A stretch of 64,000 nt of DNA, taken from contig JAXGQR010000006.1 in NCBI GenBank assembly GCA_040766325.1, positions 109,538 through 173,537 on the forward strand, read 5' to 3'. Positions 35,251 through 43,982 of the stretch are shown in pieces. Under the pieces are notes generated by a model. It was not told the origin of the DNA. It saw only the letters and a program-made list of their open reading frames with translations, and did not search any database. The DNA comes from Dehalobacterium sp040766325. GTDB lineage: Bacteria > Bacillota > Dehalobacteriia > Dehalobacteriales > Dehalobacteriaceae. How positions within the stretch are numbered: the first letter of the stretch is position 1; every line of letters begins with the position of its first letter. The position numbers and the translations under genes are program-made.

Positions 35251-36582
35251 ATGGCTAAGTATAGCAGAGAAGATATTTTACGCATGGTTAAAGAGCAGGA
35301 TGTAAAGTTTATTCGATTACAATTTTCCGATATTTTTGGCGTTTTGAAAAATGTGGCTATTACTGTCAAACAATTGGAAAAAGCATTAGATGGTGAAATG
35401 ATGTTTGACGGTTCCTCAATTGACGGCTTTGTGCGCATTGAAGAATCGGATATGTATCTAAGGCCGGACATGGATAGCTGGGTTACCTTTCCGTGGCGTT
35501 CAGAAGAGGGGGCAGTAGGAAGGTTTATTTGTGATGTGCATAAATCAGATGGTACACCCTTTGAGGGTGATCCACGGGTGATTTTACAAAAGGTGCTGAA
35601 AGAGGCGGCAGATTTAGGCTATACCATGAATGTGGGTCCGGAATGTGAGTTTTTCCTTTTTCAAACAGATGAAAAAGGTTGTCCGACCCTGATCACCCAT
35701 GATAATGCAGGATATTTTGATTTGACTCCTGTAGATTTAGGGGAGAATGCCCGCCGGGACATGGTTCTTAATTTAGAAGAAATGAATTTTGAAATTGAAG
35801 CTTCTCATCATGAAGTGGCACCGGGGCAGCATGAAATTGATTTTAAATATGCAGATGCATTAACCGCTGCGGACAATATTCAGACATTTAAATTTGTTGT
35901 GCGTACCATTGCCCAACGTCATGGTCTTCATGCTACCTTTATGGCCAAACCCATTTTTGGGATTAATGGCTCCGGAATGCATGTCAATCAGTCTCTATTT
36001 AAAAACGGCGAAAATGCTTTTTATGATCCTCAGGGGAATTTAGAACTATCTCAGGAAGCCTATTATTATATTGGCGGCTTAATGAAGCATGCTCGGGGTA
36101 TGGCTGCAGTGACCAATCCTACAGTGAATTCCTACAAAAGACTGGTTCCGGGTTATGAAGCCCCGGTTTATGTGGCGTGGTCAGGACAAAACAGAAGCCC
36201 TTTGATTAGAATTCCGGCGAAGCGAGGCATCTCTACCCGGGTGGAAATGAGGAACCCCGATCCCTCCTGCAATCCATATTTGGCCATCGCCGTAATGCTT
36301 AAAGCAGGGTTGGACGGCATCAAAAATAAGATTACCCCTCCCCCGTCTGTTAATCAGAATATCTATGAAATGAACCAAAAAGAAAAGGATGCTCTTTCCA
36401 TTGTTAATCTGCCGGAAAGTTTAAAAGAGGCCGTACAAGAACTGCAAAATGACAGCGTCATTGCAGAAGCCATGGGCAGCCATGCCATGGATCGTTTCGT
36501 GGAAGCAAAAAATTTAGAATGGGATGAATTTCGCACTAGAATTAGTCAGTGGGAAATAAATCAATATTTAACAAAATTTTAA
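35251..36582 (+). CDS. glnA: Glutamine synthetase, type I
   Basis: This 443-residue enzyme condenses ammonia and glutamate with ATP. The length and early residues (FIRLQFSDIFGVLKNVAI) match the Gram-positive GSI-alpha type. Catalytic landmarks include FDGSSIDGFVRIEESDMYL (about residues 50-68), VGPECEFFLF, the ATP-binding KPIFGINGSGMH (about 231-242) and the NRSPLIRIP region. The ATG follows GGGAGG. It is monocistronic with its own promoter and an attenuator-like leader, so nitrogen control at the RNA level is likely. Confidence 0.97.
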   Translation: MAKYSREDILRMVKEQDVKFIRLQFSDIFGVLKNVAITVKQLEKALDGEMMFDGSSIDGFVRIEESDMYLRPDMDSWVTFPWRSEEGAVGRFICDVHKSDGTPFEGDPRVILQKVLKEAADLGYTMNVGPECEFFLFQTDEKGCPTLITHDNAGYFDLTPVDLGENARRDMVLNLEEMNFEIEASHHEVAPGQHEIDFKYADALTAADNIQTFKFVVRTIAQRHGLHATFMAKPIFGINGSGMHVNQSLFKNGENAFYDPQGNLELSQEAYYYIGGLMKHARGMAAVTNPTVNSYKRLVPGYEAPVYVAWSGQNRSPLIRIPAKRGISTRVEMRNPDPSCNPYLAIAVMLKAGLDGIKNKITPPPSVNQNIYEMNQKEKDALSIVNLPESLKEAVQELQNDSVIAEAMGSHAMDRFVEAKNLEWDEFRTRISQWEINQYLTKF

Positions 36583-36642
36583 CTCTAATTGTGGACTTTC
36601 TTGTCGAACAGCTCTAATATTTTTTCAAGCTTTTTCTAACCA

Positions 36643-36670
36643 TTGAGTTGTGCGTCTTTTCTGATATAAT
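36643..36670 (+). promoter_or_regulatory. Putative promoter for the LipB-like gene
   Basis: TTGAGT (36643-36648) and TATAAT (36665-36670) are spaced by 16 bases. The leader to 36803 is about 125 bases and contains no recognised riboswitch. Confidence 0.5.
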
Positions 36671-36802
36671 GAAAATATAATTAAATTAACATAAAGCAAT
36701 ATAAGGAATTTACCCAATAGGCATATGTTCTGTTGTCGGTATCAATGAAAAACTATTTTGCTTTTGTGCTAAAATTCACTAGAACGCGGAGGCAGAAAAT
36801 AA

Positions 36803-37471
36803 ATGAACAGAAGTTTGCAAATTGTAAATTTAAGCAAAAAGGAATTCGGAGATTTTTACAAGCTGAATCATCGTTTTTGGCTGCAACGCTTAGCCAATGA
36901 TATAAATGATTCTTTAATTTTTGTCGATCATCCTCACGTCATCATTGTTGGGAATCAAGGGAATACAAAGGATATTAAGGTTCCATATGCGATGGCACGG
37001 CGTGAAGATATACCGGTTTCTCAGGTAGATTGGGAAGGTGAAATGACTTATCGAGGACCTGGGCAGTTGATTATCTATCCGGTTATGCATTTATTACGTC
37101 AGGGAATGACCATGGATAAACTGATGGAAAAAATGGCAAATGTCGCGATTCATTTGCTTCATCAATATGGTATTAAAGCCCAGGTTTTACCGGGAGGAAT
37201 TATCACCGTTGATGGATGTAAAATTGGCTCTATAGATTTGGAGGACCGACATAAGGTAACACGTTTTAGCATGGTTCTGAATGTAAATCCTCGTCTTTCC
37301 TTGCTGCGTATGCTCCAATTAAAAGACGATAACGGGCAAGGTGTTACCTCTATGTATCATCAGTTAAAGAAAAAAGTAGACGTACGACAATTAAAAATGC
37401 ATTTCGTCAGCAAATTTAAAGAAGAATTCGCTTATACGATGGAAGATTCCTCCTCTTTATTGTTTGCCTAA
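36803..37471 (+). CDS. LipB-like protein lacking the catalytic cysteine
   Basis: This 222-residue protein has the biotin/lipoate ligase-LipB fold signature TYRGPGQLIIYPVMHL (about residues 84-99) and VDGCKIGSIDL (about 136-146), including the conserved lysine. In active octanoyltransferases the former is usually YHGPGQ, the segment after the lysine is HGLALNVN, and the catalytic Cys lies in a PCG motif. Here these read TYRGPGQ, TRFSMVLNVN and LKDDNGQGVTSM, so the key His and Cys are absent. It is probably not a standard octanoyl-ACP:protein transferase. The GGAGG at 36788 supports the start. Neighbours glnA and dapF give no functional hint. Confidence 0.75.
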   Translation: MNRSLQIVNLSKKEFGDFYKLNHRFWLQRLANDINDSLIFVDHPHVIIVGNQGNTKDIKVPYAMARREDIPVSQVDWEGEMTYRGPGQLIIYPVMHLLRQGMTMDKLMEKMANVAIHLLHQYGIKAQVLPGGIITVDGCKIGSIDLEDRHKVTRFSMVLNVNPRLSLLRMLQLKDDNGQGVTSMYHQLKKKVDVRQLKMHFVSKFKEEFAYTMEDSSSLLFA

Positions 37472-37563
37472 ACTGCTTTTCGTTATCTTGAATCACGGAG
37501 TACATTTATGTTAGAATGCTTTATTAGATAGTTTTTTAGCTCTGACCGGAGGAGATAAATCCC

Positions 37564-38400
37564 ATGAATTTTGTCAAAATGCATGGATTAGGTAATGATT
37601 TTGTGATGGTCAACCTGATGAAGGATAAGCTTCCCGGGGATCTTAACGCCCTGGCGCGGCACGTATGCCATCGGCAATTTGGTATTGGAGCCGACGGGAT
37701 GATTTTAATTCTTCCTTCAGAGCAGGCAGACGTTAAAATGCGCATTATCAATAGTGACGGTAGTGAAGCAGAAATGTGCGGTAATGGGATTCGTTGCTTG
37801 GCGAAGCTGGTTTATGAGCACAAAATAGTCCAATCTCCCTTCATTAGCGTCGAAACCTTGGCCGGTATTATTCGCCCGGAAGTTATTTTGGATGAGTCGA
37901 ATCAGGTTCAAGGGATCAAGGTGGATATGGGGGAACCCCGGTTGCTTCCGGAGGCGGTTCCGGTACTGATGTCGGGAGAAAAGGTGCTATCTCAAAAGTT
38001 AAATGTGGATGGGACCGAGGTAGAGATTACGGCCGTTTCCATGGGTAATCCCCACTGTATTGTTTTTGTTCCGGATATTGCCTTAGCACCGGTAACAACT
38101 CTGGGACCCTTATTAGAAAAACATCCGGCCTTTCCCGCCAAAACGAATGTGGAGTTTGTAGAGGTTAGCAACCGGCAAGAGGTTAAAATGAGGGTGTGGG
38201 AACGGGGTGCTGCCGAAACCATGGCTTGTGGCACCGGAGCCTGTGCCGTTGTGGTAGCAGGTGTCCTGAATAATAAAACCCAGCGCCAGGTGCTAGTGCA
38301 TTTAAAGGGAGGAGACCTGGAGATTAATTGGTCCGATAACAACCATGTCTTTATGACGGGTCCGGCGGAGATGGTGTTTGAAGGCCGGTATTTTGTCTGA
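37564..38400 (+). CDS. dapF: Diaminopimelate epimerase
   Basis: This 278-residue cofactor-independent epimerase converts LL- to meso-diaminopimelate for lysine and peptidoglycan. The two active-site cysteines are visible in AEMCGNGIRCLAK (about residues 72-84) and ACGTGACAVVV (about 218-228), one in each pseudo-symmetric half. The start MNFVKMHGLGNDFVM matches the family and is preceded by GGAGGAG. The gene ends in TGA and is followed by strong hairpins. Confidence 0.97.
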   Translation: MNFVKMHGLGNDFVMVNLMKDKLPGDLNALARHVCHRQFGIGADGMILILPSEQADVKMRIINSDGSEAEMCGNGIRCLAKLVYEHKIVQSPFISVETLAGIIRPEVILDESNQVQGIKVDMGEPRLLPEAVPVLMSGEKVLSQKLNVDGTEVEITAVSMGNPHCIVFVPDIALAPVTTLGPLLEKHPAFPAKTNVEFVEVSNRQEVKMRVWERGAAETMACGTGACAVVVAGVLNNKTQRQVLVHLKGGDLEINWSDNNHVFMTGPAEMVFEGRYFV

Positions 38401-38482
38401 TTAGGAATAGTCAAGCATCGCTCCTCTTAATTATAGTCAGCTGCAGGGGGACCGGCTATTTGGGGAAAATGGCCTGGGTCGA

Positions 38483-38537
38483 TTTCTTATCATCAAATTT
38501 TTATGCGTGGAGCCTTTGATGATAAGAAATTTATTTA
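38483..38537 (+). terminator. Long-stem hairpin after dapF
   Basis: A perfect 15-bp inverted repeat (TTTCTTATCATCAAA at 38483-38497 with 38515-38529) is followed by TTTATTTATAT. It is about 80 bases after dapF and probably terminates it. Confidence 0.7.
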
Positions 38538-38583
38538 TATATAGGGTATAATAAGGTGATCACAATATTAAAGATTTACTTTT

Positions 38584-38610
38584 AAAGTGCAGCCTAAGGT
38601 GCACTTTTTG
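38584..38610 (+). terminator. Second hairpin in the ispE upstream region
   Basis: AAAGTGCA (38584-38591) pairs with TGCACTTT (38600-38607) and ends in T residues. A TATAAT at 38547-38552 lies just upstream, so this could attenuate an ispE transcript rather than end dapF. Confidence 0.6.
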
Positions 38611-38677
38611 AGATTTACAGCATAATTAAGGAATTGATTAAACTTGATGGATATGTGGTATAGATGGGGGAAAAACC

Positions 38678-39526
38678 GTGGAATCAGTTAGACTTAAGGC
38701 TCCGGCCAAGATTAACCTGTCTCTGGATGTAATCGGAAAAAGAGGAAATGGCTATCATGATGTGCGTATGGTGATGCAGTCTATCAGCTTAGCAGACCAG
38801 GTGCAGGTGATCAAGGAAAACCAAGGCATTACAATAACTTCTAATTCAACCCAGATTCCATTAGATGAAAACAACCTGGCCGCACGGGCCTGGAAAGTCA
38901 TGGCACAATGTTTTCGTTTATCAGGAGGGGTAAGGATCCATTTAGAAAAAAATATCCCTGTAGAGGCCGGTTTAGCGGGAGGTAGCAGTAATGCGGCTGC
39001 AGTACTGAAGGCAGTAAATCTCCTCTATGACCTGAAACTTTCCACCATGGACCTGGCACATATCGGGAAATCTATTGGGGCAGATGTCGCTTATTGTGTC
39101 AGAGGCGGAACTGCTTTGGCCGAGGGAATCGGAGAAATTCTCACACCCCTTCCGGCCTTGCCTGAAGTTTGGATGGTCCTTGTCAAGCCCGGATTTGGGG
39201 TATCCACCAAGGAGGTCTACCAGGCATTGAGATTGCAGGATATTTCCCGTCATCCGGACACAGAAAGAATGATTCGGGCGATTAAAGAAGGGGAGTGGCA
39301 TGCAATTGTGCACCAAATGGTGAATGTTCTGGAAGAAGTAACCTTAAAAAAATATCCTCAGGTTGGGGAAATTAAAAAGGCTTTGGCAGACGCCGGCCTT
39401 TTTCCCCTGATGTCCGGCAGTGGACCGACTGTATTTGGGATTGCCGAGACCAAAGAAAAAGCCTATGAGGTAAGCAGGAAGATCGGGCATCAATGGGGAA
39501 CTGTACTTGTGGCCCATACAATATGA
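38678..39526 (+). CDS. ispE: 4-diphosphocytidyl-2-C-methyl-D-erythritol kinase
   Basis: This 282-residue GHMP kinase phosphorylates CDP-methylerythritol in the MEP isoprenoid pathway. Motifs: KAPAKINLSLDVIGKR at the N-terminus, ATP-binding PVEAGLAGGSSNAAAVL (about residues 93-109) and the C-terminal PLMSGSGPTVFGI. The GTG start at 38678 follows GATGGGGG. In Bacillus the homologue (yabH) lies directly before purR; here a GntR regulator and a nucleotidyltransferase gene intervene. Confidence 0.96.
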   Translation: MESVRLKAPAKINLSLDVIGKRGNGYHDVRMVMQSISLADQVQVIKENQGITITSNSTQIPLDENNLAARAWKVMAQCFRLSGGVRIHLEKNIPVEAGLAGGSSNAAAVLKAVNLLYDLKLSTMDLAHIGKSIGADVAYCVRGGTALAEGIGEILTPLPALPEVWMVLVKPGFGVSTKEVYQALRLQDISRHPDTERMIRAIKEGEWHAIVHQMVNVLEEVTLKKYPQVGEIKKALADAGLFPLMSGSGPTVFGIAETKEKAYEVSRKIGHQWGTVLVAHTI

Positions 39527-39545
39527 AAGGCAATGGGGGTTGGAA

Positions 39546-40244
39546 ATGAGGCGTAAATTATTACCGGTTAATTTAGAGAGTTATAAGCCTCTGCGTGATA
39601 TCGTCTTTGAAACCATCCGCGAAGCTATTATTTCCGGATATTTCAGGCCGGGTGAACGGTTGATGGAAGTGCAATTGGCGGAAGAAATGGGGGTTAGCCG
39701 TACACCGGTGCGGGAAGCCATCAGAAAATTGGAACTGGAAGGGTTTCTGGAGATTGTGCCGAGAAAAGGTGCTTATGTAGCTGGGATTTCCTTGAAGGAT
39801 ATCTCCGACGTATTTGAAATTAGAGCTTCTATGGAATCATTGGCGGCAGGCTTAGCTGCACAACGCATTACAGAGGATGAATTAAATTCCCTCAAAGAGA
39901 TGTTGGCATCTTTTGAAGCATCAGCGGATCATTCTGATCTTAAAGATATCGTGCATACGGATAGTGACTTTCATGATATTATTTATAAGGCAAGTCGTAA
40001 TGAACGTTTAATTCCCATTATTAATAATTTACGAGAGCAGATCCAAAGGTATCGAGCCACCTCTTTGGCTTCTCCGGGACGAATTAAGATCACGGTGGAA
40101 GAACATCGAAAAATGGTGCAGGCGATCTCGGAAAGAAATGTGGACTTAGCCCAAAATTTAGCCTCTGCCCATATAAAAAATGCCAGAGAAAGTATGTTGC
40201 TTGCTTTGAAAAGCAGTAAGCAATGGGCCGAACAGAAGGAGTGA
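39546..40244 (+). CDS. FadR/GntR-family regulator (FCD domain)
   Basis: This 232-residue regulator has an N-terminal wHTH with GYFRPGERLMEVQLAEEMGVSRTPVREA-type sequence (about residues 28-55), the classic GntR signature, and a C-terminal FCD helical domain (about 80-215) with metal-ligand Asp/His positions. The frame is open from 39507, but the ATG at 39546 follows GGGGGTTGG and avoids overlap with ispE. Found in clostridial relatives between ispE and purR; effector and targets are unknown. Confidence 0.9.
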   Translation: MRRKLLPVNLESYKPLRDIVFETIREAIISGYFRPGERLMEVQLAEEMGVSRTPVREAIRKLELEGFLEIVPRKGAYVAGISLKDISDVFEIRASMESLAAGLAAQRITEDELNSLKEMLASFEASADHSDLKDIVHTDSDFHDIIYKASRNERLIPIINNLREQIQRYRATSLASPGRIKITVEEHRKMVQAISERNVDLAQNLASAHIKNARESMLLALKSSKQWAEQKE

Positions 40245-40250
40245 AATCGT

Positions 40251-41032
40251 TTGGTTACAGTTGATGGGATTATACTGGCGGGCAGTTCCAAGGAAGATAA
40301 ACTGAAATTATCCGGCGCAGAATCTTGTAAAGCTATGATTGATATTCGGGGAAACCCCATGGTTTCCTATGTTTTTGATGTGCTTATAAAGTCTCCTCAT
40401 ATTAATAAGATCGTTGTCGTTGGCCCCCCGGAAGAGATGAGCCTCCTTTTGGTGAGATAGATAGGGTCACGGTGGTGCCAGGAGGAGAAAGTCTCATTGA
40501 CAGCCTGTTGAATGCTTTAGAGGCTTTGCAGCCGGAAGGGAATGTACTTGTCGCTACAGGGGATATTCCCCTTTTAACCGGTGCAGCCCTTAACGACTTT
40601 TTAAAAAGATGCTCGAAAAGACAGGCGGATGTTTATTATCCCATCGTGCCCAAGGAAGCTAATGAGCGTGTTTATCCCGGAATAAAAAGAACATACATCA
40701 AGTTTAAAGAGGGGATTTTTACCGGAGGCAATATATTTTTGTTTAGTCCTAAAATCGTGCCCATTGCTGCCGATAAAGCCCGCGCTTTTGTTAGCAAGCG
40801 GAAATCGCCTTTGGCTTTAGCCCAGCTGGTGGGGTGGAAATTCTTAATTAAATTTCTTTTGCACACGGCGACCCTGGAAGAAGCGGAATCCTTAGTTTCC
40901 TGTATTATGGGTATTAAGGGGGCAGCGGTTATCTCTCCTTATCCGGAAGTGGGTATTGATGTGGATAAACCCAGTGATTTGACTTTAGCCAGAAGTGTTT
41001 TAGGAAAAGATGGTGTTCCTGCCAAGGAATGA
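40251..41032 (+). pseudogene. MobA-like nucleotidyltransferase, frameshifted
   Basis: Two adjacent frames together make one NTP-transferase. The first (40251-40460) has the nucleotide-binding start GIILAGSSKEDKL and ends at TAG. The second frame continues GEIDRVTVVPGGESLIDSLLNAL and LVATGDIPLLTGAALNDF, the family's central metal-binding Asp region. Adding one T to the run 40447-40450 merges them into about 260 residues. The TTG start follows AAGGAGTG. Substrate unknown; family members make CDP-, UDP- or molybdopterin-linked products. As written the protein is truncated after 69 residues. Confidence 0.82.
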
Positions 41033-41148
41033 ATGAAATGGTGGCAGGGTTTTTCTGTTGAATGCAGAAATGTGTAACATGAATATTTAAGAATCATTTA
41101 CAAATAATATTCGGAATTAGGATTGAATTCGGGGGCGGAAACAGAGTA

Positions 41149-41976
41149 ATGGAAAAATTAAAAAAAACAGATCGTTTGGTGGTATTATCTTCTGTTTTAA
41201 CAAAGAATCCCAATACCCTTTACTCCTTGACCGACTTAGCGGCTTTGACCGGAGCTGCTAAATCAACGATCAGTGAGGACTTAGCATTGATCAAAGAAAT
41301 GATGATCTCATATTCACTGGGCGAGTTATGTTCTTTGGCCGGTGCTGCCGGGGGGATTTTTTATAAACCACTGCAAAACGAAAAGGACAGCCGGGAATTC
41401 CTAAAAGAGTTGGCAGATAGATTAAGCGATCGGGAAAGAGTGATTCCCGGAGGATTTCTTTATATGAATGATGTGATTTTTGATCCCCGCATTATCAGCA
41501 GAATCGGAGAAATTTTTTATACGAAGTTTCAGCATACCACACCTGATTACATTGTCACCATGGAAACCAAGGGAATTCCTGTGGCGGCCATGACGGCCAG
41601 ATCCTTTAATATCCCTCTGGTTATTATCCGTAATTCAGGTCGGGTGACGGAAGGATCCTCTGTAAACATTAATTATCTTTCCGGATCAACAAAAAGAATT
41701 CAAACCATGTCCCTGGCAAGGAAAGCCTTACCTGATCGCGCCAAAGTACTCATTATTGATGATTTCATGAAGGGTGGCGGTACGGCTCAAGGTATGGTTA
41801 ATTTATTGAAAGAATTCAATGCGGAAGTTGTCGGCATCGGGGTGGTTATGGCTACGGGGAATCCGGAGCAAAAGCTAATTAAGAATTATACTGCTTTGCT
41901 GGAGTTAATTTCTATTGATACAGAAACTAATGATGTGGTAATTGAACCTTTTTTTGAGAAAAAACAATTATTTTGA
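41149..41976 (+). CDS. purR: Purine operon repressor PurR
   Basis: This 275-residue Gram-positive PurR has an N-terminal winged helix (about residues 1-75) and a phosphoribosyltransferase-like C-terminal domain with the PRPP-binding motif VLIIDDFMKGGGTAQG (about 200-215). PRPP releases the repressor from purine-gene operators. The position before spoVG and glmU is the same as in Bacillus. The gene has its own spacing of about 115 bases upstream and no strong terminator before spoVG. Confidence 0.95.
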   Translation: MEKLKKTDRLVVLSSVLTKNPNTLYSLTDLAALTGAAKSTISEDLALIKEMMISYSLGELCSLAGAAGGIFYKPLQNEKDSREFLKELADRLSDRERVIPGGFLYMNDVIFDPRIISRIGEIFYTKFQHTTPDYIVTMETKGIPVAAMTARSFNIPLVIIRNSGRVTEGSSVNINYLSGSTKRIQTMSLARKALPDRAKVLIIDDFMKGGGTAQGMVNLLKEFNAEVVGIGVVMATGNPEQKLIKNYTALLELISIDTETNDVVIEPFFEKKQLF

Positions 41977-42099
41977 AAAAGAATGTATAAATAAAGGAAG
42001 TTTTGGGAATTTAGTAAGATGATGAAGGGTTTTACTGGTAAACATAGAATAAAGAAGTAATCAATTAGTTTTTGCATCATAGAAAGGACGGTGAGAGAC

Positions 42100-42372
42100 A
42101 TGGACGTAACGGATGTACGCATTAGAAAAACACTCTCGGAGGGGAAAATGAAAGCGATTGTTTCGGTGACCATTGATGATGCTTTTGTCATTCATGATGT
42201 CAAAGTTGTGGATGGACAGAATGGTCTATTTGTGGCTATGCCCAGTCGCAAGACACCGGCAGGTGAATTTCGAGATATTGCTCATCCAATATCCCAGCAA
42301 GCACGTGATATCATTCAGTCTAAGGTATTGGAAAAATATCATCAAGTGCTTACAGAACAAGAAGCAGTATAA
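42100..42372 (+). CDS. spoVG: Septation/regulatory protein SpoVG
   Basis: This 90-residue nucleic-acid-binding protein begins MDVTDVRIRKT and carries the conserved VDGQNGLFVAMPSRKTP (about residues 42-58) that defines the family. SpoVG modulates asymmetric septation in sporulation and many genes post-transcriptionally. The frame is open from GTG 42091, but the ATG at 42100 matches the family start and lies after AAAGGACGGTGAG. A terminator follows at 42400. I looked for a sigma-H promoter and found no correctly spaced match. Confidence 0.97.
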   Translation: MDVTDVRIRKTLSEGKMKAIVSVTIDDAFVIHDVKVVDGQNGLFVAMPSRKTPAGEFRDIAHPISQQARDIIQSKVLEKYHQVLTEQEAV

Positions 42373-42399
42373 AAGATAAAATATTAAACTGATGAAAGT

Positions 42400-42430
42400 A
42401 GTGGGGCACTTGTGTGCCTCATTACTTTTT
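42400..42430 (+). terminator. Terminator after spoVG
   Basis: AGTGGGGCAC (42400-42409) pairs with GTGCCTCATT (42414-42423, two G-T pairs) around a TTGT loop, followed by ACTTTTTT. Confidence 0.8.
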
Positions 42431-42438
42431 TATATAAT
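42410..42438 (+). promoter_or_regulatory. Putative glmU promoter overlapping the spoVG terminator
   Basis: TTGTGT (42410-42415) and TATAAT (42433-42438) are spaced by 17 bases, just 36 bases before the glmU start. Terminator and promoter overlap, so readthrough and new initiation could compete. Confidence 0.5.
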
Positions 42439-42473
42439 ACCGTTATGAATCGAAATTTTCAGAGGTGGTATTT

Positions 42474-43862
42474 TTGTCAATGGGATATGGGATTATATTA
42501 GCAGCAGGCAAAGGAACACGCATGAAGTCCCGTCTACCTAAAGTTTTACATAAATTAGGCGGAAAATATATGGTGCAGTATGTACTTCAGGCCGTGGAGT
42601 CAGTAGGAATTAAAGAAAGTATTGTGGTGGTTGGCAATGAAGCAAGAATGGTACAAGATGCTTTGGGTGAAGGGTATCTTTATGCTTTACAGGAAGAGCA
42701 GTTAGGTACGGGACACGCTGTGATGACGGCGTTGCCCAATATTAAGGATGAAGAAGGCCATGTGTTGGTCGTTTGTGGGGATACCCCTTTAATTAAAGGG
42801 GTAACTTTACAGAAACTATGGAATTATCATCTTAAAACCAAGAGTGCCTGCTCTGTTCTGTCAGCTCTTCTCCCTGATCCAACAGGATATGGACGTATTG
42901 TGCGCAAAGAGGATGATACCTTATTAAAGATTGTGGAACACAAGGATGCTCTTGCGGAGGAACTTGCACTTAATGAAATTAATACCGGTATTTATTGTTT
43001 TGATCTAAAAGTTTTGCGGGAGTTTATTCATGACATCAAGCCCGAAAACGCGCAAGGTGAGTATTATTTAACGGATATGGTGTCATTATTAGGTGCACAG
43101 GGTCTTGTGGTCAATGCTTTTATTGCCGACGATTTTGAGGAAACCCAAGGGATTAACAATCGTTCTCAGCTTAGTCTGGCAGATAAAAACCTGCGTATGC
43201 GCAAAATCTCTTCCTTGATGGAGGAGGGCGTTACCATTATAGATCCGGATGCAACTTATATTGACCAGGATGTGATCATTGGTCAAGATACTGTACTGGA
43301 GCCGGGCACCTTTTTAAGAGGGAAAACAGTGATTGGATCTGACTGCATCATTGGTCCTGATACCGATATCACAGACTCTGTTATTGGGAATGGATGTAAG
43401 GTGAACCGTGCCGTGATGGTGGAAGCTCAGGTGGGGGATTTGTGCAATATTGGCCCATTTGCTTATTTGCGACCGGGAGCGGAGTTGGGTAATCAGGTGA
43501 AGGTGGGTGATTTCGTGGAAATCAAGAAATCCCGCATCGGTGATCAGAGCAAAATTCCCCATTTATCTTATGTGGGAGATGCCCAAGTGGGGGGTAAAGT
43601 GAATATTGGCTGTGGAACCATTACCTGCAATTATGACGGAAAGAAAAAATTTCAAACCATTATTGAAGAAGGGGTTTTTATTGGCAGCAATTCCAATCTG
43701 GTGGCCCCGGTAAAATTGGGAGAAGGTGCTTATGTAGGTGCCGGATCGACCATTACGAAGGAAGTGCTGGCGGGTGATTTGGCTATCGCTCGGGGCAGAC
43801 AAGTCAATTTTGCCGGTTGGGCGATCAAAAAACGCAATGATTGGGAAAATGAGCAAGAGTAA
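42474..43862 (+). CDS. glmU: Bifunctional GlmU: GlcNAc-1-P uridyltransferase / GlcN-1-P acetyltransferase
   Basis: This 462-residue enzyme makes UDP-GlcNAc for the cell wall. The N-terminal pyrophosphorylase has LAAGKGTRMKS (about residues 8-18) and VVCGDTPL; the C-terminal left-handed beta-helix hexapeptide repeats (about 250-440) include the acetyltransferase motif NYDGKKKF. The frame opens at 42465; TTG 42474 is best spaced from AGAGGTGG, while ATG 42480 is possible. Position between spoVG and prs is conserved with Bacillus. Confidence 0.97.
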   Translation: MSMGYGIILAAGKGTRMKSRLPKVLHKLGGKYMVQYVLQAVESVGIKESIVVVGNEARMVQDALGEGYLYALQEEQLGTGHAVMTALPNIKDEEGHVLVVCGDTPLIKGVTLQKLWNYHLKTKSACSVLSALLPDPTGYGRIVRKEDDTLLKIVEHKDALAEELALNEINTGIYCFDLKVLREFIHDIKPENAQGEYYLTDMVSLLGAQGLVVNAFIADDFEETQGINNRSQLSLADKNLRMRKISSLMEEGVTIIDPDATYIDQDVIIGQDTVLEPGTFLRGKTVIGSDCIIGPDTDITDSVIGNGCKVNRAVMVEAQVGDLCNIGPFAYLRPGAELGNQVKVGDFVEIKKSRIGDQSKIPHLSYVGDAQVGGKVNIGCGTITCNYDGKKKFQTIIEEGVFIGSNSNLVAPVKLGEGAYVGAGSTITKEVLAGDLAIARGRQVNFAGWAIKKRNDWENEQE

Positions 43863-43982
43863 AGACAGGAAAACAAATTTTAAAATTAATAATTAATTGT
43901 CGAAAATAACAGGATATCATGGTTAAAGAGCGAATAGATTAGCATGGATGATAGTTATAACTAGGAGGTCGTAAAATTTATT

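Noticed and set aside
41990..42095. Possible sigma-H promoter for spoVG
   Set aside because: AGGA and GAAT elements occur but with spacing far shorter than the sigma-H consensus.
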